Assembly: GCA_003224635.1 (NCBI GenBank)
Contig: QHZK01000094.1
Location: forward strand, 1-11,432
Direction of reading: 5' to 3'
Length of the DNA: 11,432 nt
From: Acidobacteriota bacterium
GTDB taxonomy: Bacteria; Acidobacteriota; Terriglobia; UBA7540
In this document: piece after piece, positions 1-8,929 of the stretch
Layout: each line of letters starts with the position of its first letter
Position numbering within the stretch: position 1 is the first letter of the stretch
Position numbers and translations under genes: made by a program
The notes under the pieces: model-generated
What the model saw: the letters and a program-made list of their open reading frames with translations, nothing else
Database searches by the model: none
What the model was told of the DNA's origin: nothing

Positions 1-315
1 TGGCTGGTCTACTGGCGACTGGGGGACGCTTACACGCGCCTCGAGAAGTGGGATGAAGCGGAGCGCGCCCTGAAGCAGGCGATCTGGCTCAATCAAGATT
101 TCAGCGGCTCTTTCATTCTGCTCGGCAAGGTGGAACTGAAGAAAGGCGACGCGAGGCTTGCCTCGGAATTCCTCGAGCGGGCTTTGAAGATGGACCCCAA
201 CAACTTCTCGGCTCACTATCTTCTCGGCTCGGCCTACAAAGAGATGGGCCGCAAGGACGATGCCCAGCGCGAGTTCGACCTAACTCGGACGCTGCACGCG
301 GACGACAAACGCTAG
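1..315 (+). CDS. TPR-repeat protein, C-terminal part (5' end outside window)
   Basis: The frame is open from base 1 to the TAG at 313-315 and gives the last 104 residues of a protein that begins upstream of the window. The sequence is a run of tetratricopeptide-like helical hairpins. About three 34-residue units can be seen, with the usual small and aromatic positions: LGDAYTRLEKWDEAERALKQ, then LLGKVELKKGD, then LLGSAYKEMGRKDDAQREF. TPR units are protein-protein interaction scaffolds. No catalytic domain, signal peptide or membrane segment is visible in this fragment, so the role of the whole protein cannot be told. The protein ends immediately after the last repeat, as is common when TPRs form a C-terminal tail. 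A possible hairpin follows the stop by five bases. Confidence 0.85.
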   Translation, partial: WLVYWRLGDAYTRLEKWDEAERALKQAIWLNQDFSGSFILLGKVELKKGDARLASEFLERALKMDPNNFSAHYLLGSAYKEMGRKDDAQREFDLTRTLHADDKR

Positions 316-320
316 CACCG

Positions 321-344
321 GCCGACCTGGCTGTCGGCTTTGCC
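321..344 (+). terminator. Weak candidate terminator after the TPR gene
   Basis: GCCGAC (321-326) and GTCGGC (333-338) form a 6-bp GC-rich stem with a 6-nt loop, followed by TTTGCC. It sits just after the TPR stop codon. The stem is short and the T run is only three bases, so it is at best a weak intrinsic terminator. Confidence 0.3.
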
Positions 345-532
345 ACGCTTTTCCAAGTCCTGCGCGATATAGGTCCACGATGAGTACCCGGCAGTGGCAC
401 CAACGGGCCATTGCGTGGACCCCGCCACGCCCCTAACATGGTTACATAACCGCGCTGAACGCTGCCGGGGAACTGGCGCAACTCTGTTCTTTCCCGGAAG
501 TATGGCACTCGACAAGGAAGGTGGATGCCACG

Positions 533-1651
533 ATGACTGACCGACATGCTGCGAAAATCGGTAGGGTAACCCGATGGACCGGGTGGACCCAATGGAGAGG
601 ATCCTTGGCGCTTTGCTTGGCGCTCTGCGGCCTGGAGCTTGGCCTCTCCTCGATTGCTCGTGCTGCCACCTTCACCACGTTCGACGTCCCGGGCGCTGGC
701 ACGGGTTCGGGCCAAGGCACCTTGGCCACGAGCATCAACCCGGCGGGCGTTATCACGGGATACTATCTTGACGCAAGCGGGGCGTTTCACGGCTTCCTGC
801 GAGCTCCCGACGGCAGCGTGACCACCTTCAACGCCCCGGGCGCCGGCGCTGGTACAGACCTGCGCCAAGGCACCTTCCCCAAGAGTATCAACCCGTCAGG
901 CGCGATTACGGGATACTACATCGACGCGGGTAACGTAATTCATGGCTTCCTGCGCGCCCCCGACGGCGCCCTGACCACCTTCGACGCTCCGGGCGCCGGA
1001 GCCTTCCTGGGCACCTTCGCTCTCAGCATCAATTCTGCGGGGGCCATTGCGGGATACTATTTTGGTGGCGCGACCTTGGGATATCACGGCTTCCTGCGAG
1101 CTTCCGACGGCGCTTTCACCACGTTTGACGTGCCGGGGGGCCAATCGACCTTTGCCCTAACCATCAACGATACGGGTGCGATTGCGGGATATTCCGTCGC
1201 GACTCATCTAATTTCTCACGGCTTCCTGCGAGACCCCGACGGTACCTTCACCACCCTGGATGCGCCCGGCGCTGCACAGACTTTCGAGGCGGGCACCTTC
1301 GTCTGGGCCATCAACGCGGCGGGAGTGATCTCTGGAGACTACGTTGACGCGAATGAGGTGGAGCACGGCTTCATGCGGGATCGCGGCGGCGCCTTCACCA
1401 CGCTCGATACTCCAGGTACCTTCACCTTCCCCGTAAGCATCAATCCGGCAGGTGCTGTTGCGGGATACTACATCGAGTATGACTCAGTTCAGAGGAGCTC
1501 TAAAACTCATGGCCTCCTGCGCACTGTCTTCGATGCCCCGGGCAGCCAAGGTGTCTTCACCTTCCCCTTGAGCATCAATCCGGCGGGAGCAATCACGGGA
1601 TACTACGCTGACGCTAATTCGGTGTTTCACGGCTTCCTGCGAAGCCGCTAA
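533..1651 (+). CDS. Secreted seven-repeat protein (GYYxD...HGFLR repeats, probable beta-propeller)
   Basis: This is a predicted exported protein of about 372 residues. The N-terminus has basic residues, a hydrophobic stretch (LALCLALCGLELGLSS) and a likely signal-peptidase site after ARA. Everything after that is seven tandem repeats of 42-51 residues. Each reads roughly TTFDxPGA...GTFxxSINxAGAIxGYYxDA...xHGFLRxPDGxF. The repeats resemble the extracellular HAF-type repeats common in soil bacteria. Seven units with alternating strand-like segments would suit a beta-propeller. No catalytic motif is visible, and surface or extracellular binding is only a guess. The ATG at 533 is preferred because AAGGAAGG (514-521) lies about 11 bases upstream. 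The in-frame GTG at 521 would directly abut that ribosome-binding site; using it would add four residues. Neighbours do not suggest a function. Confidence 0.85.
   Translation: MTDRHAAKIGRVTRWTGWTQWRGSLALCLALCGLELGLSSIARAATFTTFDVPGAGTGSGQGTLATSINPAGVITGYYLDASGAFHGFLRAPDGSVTTFNAPGAGAGTDLRQGTFPKSINPSGAITGYYIDAGNVIHGFLRAPDGALTTFDAPGAGAFLGTFALSINSAGAIAGYYFGGATLGYHGFLRASDGAFTTFDVPGGQSTFALTINDTGAIAGYSVATHLISHGFLRDPDGTFTTLDAPGAAQTFEAGTFVWAINAAGVISGDYVDANEVEHGFMRDRGGAFTTLDTPGTFTFPVSINPAGAVAGYYIEYDSVQRSSKTHGLLRTVFDAPGSQGVFTFPLSINPAGAITGYYADANSVFHGFLRSR
668..1651 (+). repeat. Seven in-frame tandem repeats inside the secreted protein gene
   Basis: Repeat units start at about 668, 821, 974, 1118, 1250, 1397 and 1523, all in the same frame, and are 51, 51, 48, 44, 49, 42 and about 43 codons long. 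DNA-level identity is highest in the HGFLR block: CACGGCTTCCTGCGA recurs at four or more positions (near 787, 1087, 1217 and 1628). The length differences fall in the loop between the PGA and SIN segments and before HGF. Units 6 and 7 are shorter because unit 6 lacks the PDG turn. Confidence 0.8.
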
Positions 1652-1660
1652 GAGTGCCGT

Positions 1661-1695
1661 GGAACGCTGTTGCCCAGCGCCAAGCTGCGCGTTCC
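1661..1695. other. Nested hairpin downstream of the repeat-protein gene
   Basis: GGAACGC (1661-1667) pairs with GCGTTCC (1689-1695). Inside it, CAGC (1675-1678) pairs with GCTG (1684-1687). It begins ten bases after the stop codon but has no following T run, so it may be a Rho-independent-like end structure or a 3' stabilising hairpin. Which one cannot be told from sequence. Confidence 0.35.
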
Positions 1696-1828
1696 GTGGG
1701 GACCTAACCACACCGGCATTTGCGGCCAAGCCACTCGCGTTTGGGCTCGATTCCTACTGATGGTCGGAGAATATAGAGCACGCCGGTTTAGCTGTAGCGG
1801 CGGTCTATGAGCGCCGTCCTCCGCCGGC

Positions 1829-1855
1829 CCCATCGTGCCCATTGTGCCCATCATG
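1829..1855. repeat. Three tandem 9-nt units (CCCATYRTG)
   Basis: CCCATCGTG, CCCATTGTG and CCCATCATG follow each other without gaps in the 279-bp spacer between the repeat-protein gene and the glycosidase gene. The rest of the spacer contains only the nested hairpin and the candidate promoter. No small gene is supported there. Confidence 0.6.
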
Positions 1856-1857
1856 GG

Positions 1858-1887
1858 TTGAACAGATTGGTCCAGGGCGATTAGAAT
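1858..1887 (+). promoter_or_regulatory. Candidate sigma70-type promoter for the glycosidase gene
   Basis: TTGAAC (1858-1863) and TAGAAT (1882-1887) are separated by 18 bases. The -10 box matches the consensus at five of six positions and the -35 box at four of six. Transcription would start near 1894, giving a leader of about 37 bases before the TTG start at 1931. A GGGGA Shine-Dalgarno (1919-1923) lies 7 bases before that start. This is pattern matching only. Confidence 0.4.
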
Positions 1888-1930
1888 GTGCTCCCGATAG
1901 TCGCGCCAGATTTTCTCTGGGGACCTGACT

Positions 1931-4687
1931 TTGAAGCGAAGCCGCAGCCGCCTCGGACGAAGCTCCTGCCTGACTCTTCTCTTAGCCTTTGTCTCCGCGC
2001 CCGTCGCAAGACCCCAGGCGACGCCCGCAGTCGTGCCTAAATTCGCCCTCAAGAAAAACGGACTGGAGCTCGAGCGGCGAACTCAATCGGGTTCTTTCTT
2101 CGACGTGGTGGGGCGCAAAGCTGCCGTCTTCGGGTACGAGAGCCGCTCGCTCGAAGCGTGGGTCTACCCGTTGAAAATCCTCGATGACTTCAAGCTCTCG
2201 TTTCGGCTCAGAGGCTACTCTTTGGAGATCGCGGGGGAGATCTCGGGTCCCGAAATAGAAGTGAGCATCGATGCGCGTCCCGAGGCGACCATTTTCACTT
2301 ATTCTCACGCGGCGTTCACGGTCCGCCAGATTATCTTTGCCCCAGTGGACGAGCCCGGCATCATCATGCTGCTCGACGTTGAGAGCGTCTTGCCCATGAG
2401 GATCACGGGATCGTTCCGGCCCCGGCTGAGGCTGATGTGGCCCGCCGGGTTGATGACGCCGAATCTCGGGTGGGACGAGAAGGCGCACGTTTACTCCCTC
2501 ACCGAGGAAAGCCGCCGCTTTGTGGGCCTGGTCGGTTCGCCGCGCGCGCGCGACGTTTCACTGATGCCGTATCAGGAAGAGCCGCGCGACGCGCCCGCCG
2601 GATTCGTCATCGAAGTTCCGCCCGAAACGACCCGATCTGAATTCATTCCGATTGTCATGGCGGGGAGTGTGAGCGGGCGCGATCAAGCCAGGGCGACTTA
2701 CGACAGATTAATCAGCCGCGCGCAGGAACTCTACGAGAACAACGTGTTGTACTACGAGCGACTCCAAAAAGAGACGGTCGAGCTCTCGACGCCCGACGAA
2801 CGCTTGAACACGGCGTTCGCCTGGGCGAAAGTGGGGATCGATAAAGGGATTGCGACCAACCCCTACCTCGGTACCGGCCTGGTGGCGGGGTTTCGCACTT
2901 CAGGCGACAGCGAACGCCCCGGCTTTGCCTGGTTCTTCGGGCGCGACGCGCTCTGGACTTCGCTCGCCATTACCTCCGAGGGCGATTTTGCGTCCACGCG
3001 CGCGGCTCTCGATTTCTTGAAGAAGTTCCAGCGGGTGGACGGCAAGGTACCGCACGAAATTTCCCAAAGCGCCTCTCTTGTTCCCTGGTTCACAGACTAT
3101 CCTTACCCGTGGGCGAGCGCGGATGCCACGCCGCTCTACGTCATCGCTCACGCTGACTACTGGCGGGCGAGCGGCGACCTCGATTTCATCAGGGCGAACT
3201 GGGACTCGATCACCAAGGCCTACCGGTTCTCGGCGGCCACCGACACTGACAACAACGGCTTGATCGAAAACAGCAACGTCGGGCACGGCTGGGTTGAAGG
3301 CGGCGCGCTTCACCCGGCCCACGAAGAGATTTATCTCGAAGGATTGTGGATCGAAGCCTCGCTCGGCATGGCGGAACTCGCCGATCAGATGAACGACCCC
3401 GAGCTCGCCCGAGCGGCGCGAGCTGGCGCGGAGCGCGCGCGGAAGGCCGTGGAAAAAACTTATTGGCTCCCGGAGCGCGGTTTTTATGCCTTCGCGACCG
3501 CGCTGCCGCGCGCGACTCCGGCGGTCGCAGAGCCGGGGCCGAACCGCGAGGTCCGTCAGGCGCGTTTGGGCGAGCTGAGCAAGGCGCGCTTGATTGACGA
3601 AGATAGCGTGCTGCCTGCTGTCCCCCTGTGGTGGCGTGAGCTCGATGATGGCCGGGCGCAGTCCGAAATCGACCACCTCGGCAGCGGCGCCATGCAAACG
3701 GACTGGGGGATGCGAATCCTTTCGGATTCCAGCCGGCTCTACGATCCGCTTTCTTACCACTACGGGTCGGTCTGGCCGCTCTTCACGGGCTGGGCCAGCG
3801 TCGCCGCTTACCGCTACGGGCGGCCGCACACGGGCTTCCAGGCGCTCGCGAGCAATGCCCTGCTCACTTGGTCGAATGCGCTCGGCTACGTCACCGAGCT
3901 GCTGTCAGGGGCCTTCAACGCGCCGTTCGGCCGCTCCTCGCATCATCAGGTGTGGTCAGAGGCGATGGTGGTAGTGCCGGTCCTGCGAGGCTTGTTCGGA
4001 ATCGAGGTCTCGGGCGGCGGTAAAGAGCTCCGGTTCGCGCCCCAGTTGCCGGCGAATTGGGACCGTGTCTCACTGTCGAACGTGGCCGCGGGCCGGGCGC
4101 GGTATGATCTGTCGCTCGAGCGCTCGGTCGGGCAGGAAAGGATTGTGATCGCGCGGCGCGAACGGGCGAAATCAGAGGCGGCGAGCGGTCCCGAGACCTC
4201 AGGCCTGACCCGAATCATCGTCGCGCCTGCCTTCCCGCTCGACGCGCGCGTGCGAGCCGTCACAGTGAACCACAGGCACGGGACTTTCAGCATCACGCGC
4301 TCCGGTGATGTCGAGCGCGCCGAGGTGACTATCGAGAGCCCAGCGCCCACGGTCGAGGTCGTGTTCGCCTACGACGCAGGCACGGACGTTTACACCCAGC
4401 CTGAAGAGCTCGAAGCTGGCGCGCCCAGCCAGGGACTGCGCATCATCCATTCGCGCGCTGATGCGGATGCGCTCCACCTGACGCTCGAAGGCATCGGCGG
4501 ACGCTCGTACTCGTTGCGGGTGCGTAGCGGGCGAGAGCTCGGTGAGGCGAGGGATCGAGGCCTGATGATAAAACGATTGGCCGGGCAGGACCCGGAGCTG
4601 CTCGTCAGGTTCGAAGACGCCGGGGACGCTTACGTCCGGCGAGAGTTCAGTATCCCGTTGCTTGAACGACAGAGGGAATCCCGCTGA
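1931..4687 (+). CDS. Exported amylo-alpha-1,6-glucosidase-like (glycogen debranching type) six-hairpin glycosidase
   Basis: This is a 918-residue protein starting at TTG. GGGGA at 1919-1923 is well spaced, and the start is needed for the signal peptide: an Arg-rich head, then LTLLLAFVSAPVA, with likely cleavage after RPQA. The next in-frame ATG is over 100 codons downstream. An N-terminal beta-rich region (about 30-270) precedes an (alpha/alpha)6-type catalytic region (about 280-700). The catalytic region carries WFFGRDALWTSLA (about residue 335), KVPHEISQ, DATPLYVIAHADYW, HGWVEGG, an HEEIYLEGLW segment and HHQVWSEAM (about 670). These are typical of the GDE C-terminal / amylo-alpha-1,6-glucosidase superfamily, which hydrolyses alpha-glucosidic branch linkages. 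About 200 further residues form a beta-rich tail. The export signal separates it from cytoplasmic glycogen debranching enzymes and suggests action on external or periplasmic glucan or oligosaccharide. The exact substrate is not readable; related GH15/GH63-like activities are alternatives. It is convergent with the kinase gene (39-bp gap). Confidence 0.85.
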   Translation: MKRSRSRLGRSSCLTLLLAFVSAPVARPQATPAVVPKFALKKNGLELERRTQSGSFFDVVGRKAAVFGYESRSLEAWVYPLKILDDFKLSFRLRGYSLEIAGEISGPEIEVSIDARPEATIFTYSHAAFTVRQIIFAPVDEPGIIMLLDVESVLPMRITGSFRPRLRLMWPAGLMTPNLGWDEKAHVYSLTEESRRFVGLVGSPRARDVSLMPYQEEPRDAPAGFVIEVPPETTRSEFIPIVMAGSVSGRDQARATYDRLISRAQELYENNVLYYERLQKETVELSTPDERLNTAFAWAKVGIDKGIATNPYLGTGLVAGFRTSGDSERPGFAWFFGRDALWTSLAITSEGDFASTRAALDFLKKFQRVDGKVPHEISQSASLVPWFTDYPYPWASADATPLYVIAHADYWRASGDLDFIRANWDSITKAYRFSAATDTDNNGLIENSNVGHGWVEGGALHPAHEEIYLEGLWIEASLGMAELADQMNDPELARAARAGAERARKAVEKTYWLPERGFYAFATALPRATPAVAEPGPNREVRQARLGELSKARLIDEDSVLPAVPLWWRELDDGRAQSEIDHLGSGAMQTDWGMRILSDSSRLYDPLSYHYGSVWPLFTGWASVAAYRYGRPHTGFQALASNALLTWSNALGYVTELLSGAFNAPFGRSSHHQVWSEAMVVVPVLRGLFGIEVSGGGKELRFAPQLPANWDRVSLSNVAAGRARYDLSLERSVGQERIVIARRERAKSEAASGPETSGLTRIIVAPAFPLDARVRAVTVNHRHGTFSITRSGDVERAEVTIESPAPTVEVVFAYDAGTDVYTQPEELEAGAPSQGLRIIHSRADADALHLTLEGIGGRSYSLRVRSGRELGEARDRGLMIKRLAGQDPELLVRFEDAGDAYVRREFSIPLLERQRESR

Positions 4688-4726
4688 ACGGGATCTCACC
4701 TGAGAGTTGGCAGGTTATTACAGGTC

Positions 4727-6442
4727 CTACTGCACCGGTTCGGTGATGGGCAGGCGCCACTTCTTGTAGCCGGCGTCCGCCGTCTTCTTCAACTGGCCCT
4801 TCCAGACTTCCGCTCCGTGGTACTTGAGGACGAAGGTGTGGTCGCCGACGGCGAGGTTCGCTATGAGGGGATTGTCCTTGTCCGTGCCCGTCCGCCCGAC
4901 CAGCTTCCCATCGATAAACACGTCAACGCCGGAAGGGTCCGTCTCCAGGATGTATTCGCTGCTGCCGCCGTCGGGAGCGGGGCTGACGGCGCTGCCCGTC
5001 GGAGGGGCCGTCGGGTTCGCGGGCTGCTGGGCCACTTGAGCGGGCTGAGCATTTGCCGCCTGTTTCTTGGTGTCGGTAGCGCCAGCCGAAGCGAGCCGGG
5101 AGTTTGCGGGAACATCCTTGTCTTGTCTCAGGGTGGCTGAGTGCGACGCGCGCGTAGCGCCGGCAGAGGAGGCTGAAGGTGCGTTTTTCCGCCGCCGCCC
5201 CGCGCTCAGCGATGATCCTTTCCCGACTGGCATCTTCGGCGTCGGGCTTTCGAGCCTCGCGTCGGAAGCGCTCGCGGACGACGGGCCGTACGGCGCTGCA
5301 GAAGGCGGCTCCCCTCCCGGTTCAGGCTTGGGAAGGACAGGATTCCCCGTCGCGGCCGGCGCCGCACTCTTCTCCGGACTTATCGTTTGAGAATTGGCCG
5401 TTTGGGAACTGACCGGCGGATTGTTCCGAGTTGGCGCTACCGGGAGCTGTGTCAAACGGGAGAGATAGTATCCTCCGATAAGCACGCCGGCTACGGCAAG
5501 CACGGCCGCTCCAACCCATGCGACCCTCGGAAATCGCGAGGCTTTTTGGGCCGGACGGGTTTCAGCGGCGGCGAGTCGAGGCCTCTGCATGACCACGGTC
5601 TCGCCGCTGGAGGAAATTCGGCCCAATTGGCCATAGTTCGTCAGGTCATCCGCAAGCTCCCGGCAGGTCTGATATCGCAGGTCCGGATCCTTAGCCAGCG
5701 CCCTGCCAATGGCATGCGCCAGACCGGGATGGATAGCATTGCCGGCTTCGAGCGGCGAGACCGGCGGCTCATTAATGATCTTGTACATCACGGTGGTCAC
5801 GTTCTGTCCGCCGAAGGGCTTCTGCCCGGTGACCAACTCGTAGAGAATTACGCCCAGCGAGAAGATGTCCGACCGCCCGTCCACGGGCTGACCTTTGACC
5901 TGTTCCGGCGACATGTAGGTTGGCGTGCCCAGGATTTGACCGGTGAGCGTCATGCTGGTTTCAGTGGAGAGCACCTTGGCGATGCCAAAATCAGTCACCT
6001 TTACCACTCCGCTTTCCAGGATCATGATGTTGGCAGGCTTGATGTCGCGATGGACAATGTGGTGGCTATGGGCGTAGTCGAGCGCGCTCGACACCTGCTG
6101 GAAGATCGGGATGATGGACTGGATCGGGAGGACGCCTTTTTCGTCCAGCAGTTGCCGAAGCGATATCCCGTCCAAGAACTCCATGGCGAGGTAGAGGACG
6201 CCGTGGTCTTCGCCGAAGTCATGAATGGTGACGATGTTAGGGTGGGCGAGCGCGCCGGCCGATTGCGCCTCGCTTTGAAAGCGCGCTTTGTAATCCTGGT
6301 ATTCGCGGTCGGAGAGGCCTTCGGTCCGCATCGTCTTGATGGCGACCTTGCGACTGATCAGGGGATCGAAGCCTTCGTACACTACCCCCATCGACCCGCG
6401 CCCGATCTCCCCGGCGATCTCGTACCGGCCTGTTTTGAACAT
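4727..6442 (-). CDS. Transmembrane PknB-type Ser/Thr protein kinase with C-terminal PEGA domain
   Basis: This is a 571-residue eukaryotic-like protein kinase. Residues 7-270 are the kinase domain: glycine loop GRGSMGVV (14-21), ATP lysine K36, catalytic loop HRDIKPAN with D133 and N138, DFG with D151, an SPE in place of APE (178-180) and the DIFSLG helix F motif with D192. All catalytic residues are present, so it should be active and autophosphorylate in the T/S-rich activation loop (159-175). A single membrane helix follows (about 308-327). Next comes a 160-residue Ala/Pro/Ser-rich linker and a PEGA-like domain (about 493-571, DPSGVDVFIDGKLVGRTG), presumably extracytoplasmic and possibly cell-wall or ligand binding. 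The start at 6442 fits the family (MFKTGRYEIAGEIGRG), but no clear Shine-Dalgarno precedes it. Its substrates are not indicated by its neighbours, which are convergent or divergent. Confidence 0.95.
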   Translation of the reverse strand: MFKTGRYEIAGEIGRGSMGVVYEGFDPLISRKVAIKTMRTEGLSDREYQDYKARFQSEAQSAGALAHPNIVTIHDFGEDHGVLYLAMEFLDGISLRQLLDEKGVLPIQSIIPIFQQVSSALDYAHSHHIVHRDIKPANIMILESGVVKVTDFGIAKVLSTETSMTLTGQILGTPTYMSPEQVKGQPVDGRSDIFSLGVILYELVTGQKPFGGQNVTTVMYKIINEPPVSPLEAGNAIHPGLAHAIGRALAKDPDLRYQTCRELADDLTNYGQLGRISSSGETVVMQRPRLAAAETRPAQKASRFPRVAWVGAAVLAVAGVLIGGYYLSRLTQLPVAPTRNNPPVSSQTANSQTISPEKSAAPAATGNPVLPKPEPGGEPPSAAPYGPSSASASDARLESPTPKMPVGKGSSLSAGRRRKNAPSASSAGATRASHSATLRQDKDVPANSRLASAGATDTKKQAANAQPAQVAQQPANPTAPPTGSAVSPAPDGGSSEYILETDPSGVDVFIDGKLVGRTGTDKDNPLIANLAVGDHTFVLKYHGAEVWKGQLKKTADAGYKKWRLPITEPVQ

Positions 6443-6456
6443 GAAGGCTCTGCTTC

Positions 6457-6469
6457 GCCCCTGCGGGGC
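6457..6469 (-). other. Short GC hairpin in the kinase leader
   Basis: GCCCC-TGC-GGGGC forms a 5-bp stem with a 3-nt loop, 15-27 bases upstream of the kinase ATG. In the mRNA it would sit where a Shine-Dalgarno might be expected and could restrain initiation. It is short enough to arise by chance in high-GC DNA. Confidence 0.25.
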
Positions 6470-6550
6470 CTCGCCGATGACTTGGAGCGTGCTTGGCTGC
6501 CCTTACCGGCTAAGTACCCTCGGTATCCGTTAGCTACTTCACTGCCGCGA

Positions 6551-6570
6551 TAACGCCTATGCATACGTTA
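6551..6570. promoter_or_regulatory. Near-palindrome in the divergent kinase/glpK spacer (possible operator)
   Basis: TAACG-CC-TATGCATA-CGTTA is a perfect 8-bp central palindrome with matching TAACG/CGTTA arms, offset by a two-base CC insertion. It overlaps the candidate kinase -10 box. Related sequences GCGATAACG (6547-6555) and GCGATAAACG (6580-6589) recur on each side. A regulator site is possible but unproven. Confidence 0.3.
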
Positions 6571-6593
6571 CCGCAAGCGGCGATAAACGTCAA
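6565..6593 (-). promoter_or_regulatory. Candidate promoter for the kinase gene
   Basis: On the minus strand, TTGACG (6588-6593) matches the -35 consensus at five of six positions. It is followed after exactly 17 bases by TAACGT (6565-6570), a weak -10 matching at three of six. Transcription would start near 6558 and give a leader of about 115 bases. Confidence 0.3.
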
Positions 6594-6675
6594 CCACCCT
6601 GTGTTAGGTGACCTTCTTAGCCCCACTTCGGGCGATTCGGATTGATGTTGCGCCTCCAGTTCGGCTAATCTCTTC

Positions 6676-6690
6676 ACTCGCGCGGCGAGT
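6676..6690 (+). other. Hairpin just before the glpK start
   Basis: ACTCGC-GCG-GCGAGT is a perfect 6-bp stem with a 3-nt loop, ending eight bases before the glpK ATG, where a ribosome-binding site would normally be. No convincing Shine-Dalgarno exists there (only GAAG at 6695-6698). It may affect initiation, or the gene may be read from a weakly SD-dependent start. Confidence 0.3.
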
Positions 6691-6698
6691 CAACGAAG

Positions 6699-8183
<1,485 letters not shown>

Positions 8184-8215
8184 GTAACTAACCGGAGTGT
8201 TCTAGACAGACGACT

Positions 8216-8929
8216 ATGAGCGTTGTTTTTGTATTCGGAGCCGGTGCTTCCTACGGCGACACCTTGAGGCCTGAAAGCGACAATCCGGCTGCGCAACCGA
8301 CCAACAACGCTAACCCGCCTCTGACAGCGGGTTTTTTCAGCGGGAACCTGTACGCGTCCATCGGATATCCAGGGAACCAAGCTGAGCAAGATTATTTCCA
8401 AGAGGTCTTTGAATACATCCGGGACCAAGCCGCTATTTCTGACCCAGTGGGCGAGGGACGCTGGATGACCCTAAACCTGGAAGACGTATTCACAACCGTT
8501 GAGCTCCACAGAGAGTTTCTGAGTCCTGATAGTGACGCTAGCGGCAGGCTGGTTGTGATACGAAACAAGTTGGTTCGCTACATTTGGCGGATTATTGCGA
8601 CCTGCACCCAGTACAAGTATGGCGAGCACTACAGACAGATCGCATCCTTTTTTCACGAATATCGGGATGGAAGCGTGCTCAGCTTCAACTGGGATCTTCT
8701 CTTCGACCAAGAGCTGATCGAGATTATACCAACGGGAGATATGAGGCGTGGCCTCTATCATAATTTCGAAGCGCTGGTCCTTGGAGAGTATGGACTGAGC
8801 GACATCGTAGGCCTTCCGGGACGACAGCCCCTTTTCCTCAAGATGCATGGCTCCCTGAATTGGTTCCAGTGTTCGAATTCAAAGTGTCCTGGTAGCTCCA
8901 CCGCCCACATTCTCTGGGCCCCGTGTTGA
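8216..8929 (+). CDS. SIR2-like (SIR2_2-type) NAD-binding protein, N-terminal part of a split gene
   Basis: This is a 237-residue piece that begins with FVFGAGAS (GAGAS at 8-12), the NAD-binding glycine motif of SIR2-like proteins. It also carries SFNWDLLFD (156-163) with the conserved Asn and Asp, and LKMHGSLNWF (208-217), which supplies the candidate catalytic histidine H211. C219 and C224 (CSNSKC) may be half of a zinc site. Proteins of this family often act as NAD-depleting effectors in anti-phage systems; that role here is inference. The frame stops at TGA 8927-8929, before the expected C-terminal Rossmann strands. Those strands are encoded in the next frame from 8923. Adding one C to the CCCC at 8919-8922 joins the two smoothly (HILWAP-VLIPPLLRKP). 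The gene is therefore probably frameshifted, or the base is a sequence error. Local GC is lower than in glpK. Confidence 0.8.
   Translation: MSVVFVFGAGASYGDTLRPESDNPAAQPTNNANPPLTAGFFSGNLYASIGYPGNQAEQDYFQEVFEYIRDQAAISDPVGEGRWMTLNLEDVFTTVELHREFLSPDSDASGRLVVIRNKLVRYIWRIIATCTQYKYGEHYRQIASFFHEYRDGSVLSFNWDLLFDQELIEIIPTGDMRRGLYHNFEALVLGEYGLSDIVGLPGRQPLFLKMHGSLNWFQCSNSKCPGSSTAHILWAPC

Noticed and set aside
440..451. GGTTA-CA-TAACC palindrome before the repeat-protein gene
   Set aside because: A 5-bp-arm palindrome in a 217-bp spacer is expected by chance and has no second copy or clear promoter beside it.
113..868. A 251-codon minus-strand frame across the TPR end and the repeat gene start
   Set aside because: It overlaps two well-supported plus-strand genes and a spacer, and its translation is low-complexity with no domain.
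2900..3829. A 309-codon frame opposite the glycosidase gene
   Set aside because: Shadow of the conserved catalytic region; Arg/Pro-rich translation with no motif.
5387..6553. A 388-codon open frame opposite the kinase gene
   Set aside because: It is entirely antisense to a kinase with every catalytic motif intact; its translation has no recognisable domain. Long antisense frames are expected in high-GC codon usage.
6642..6671. TTGATG-18-TAATCT as a glpK promoter
   Set aside because: Both boxes match consensus poorly and the arrangement is easily found by chance in such a spacer; not strong enough to list.
8471..8848. A 125-codon minus-strand frame inside the SIR2-like gene
   Set aside because: The plus strand carries clear SIR2 motifs across the same bases; the antisense product is unrecognisable.
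8911..8929. Programmed -1 ribosomal frameshift joining the SIR2-like halves
   Set aside because: The local CTGGGCCCCG does not place an X XXY YYZ slippery heptamer in the zero frame, and no downstream pseudoknot is evident; a lost base in the C run is simpler.
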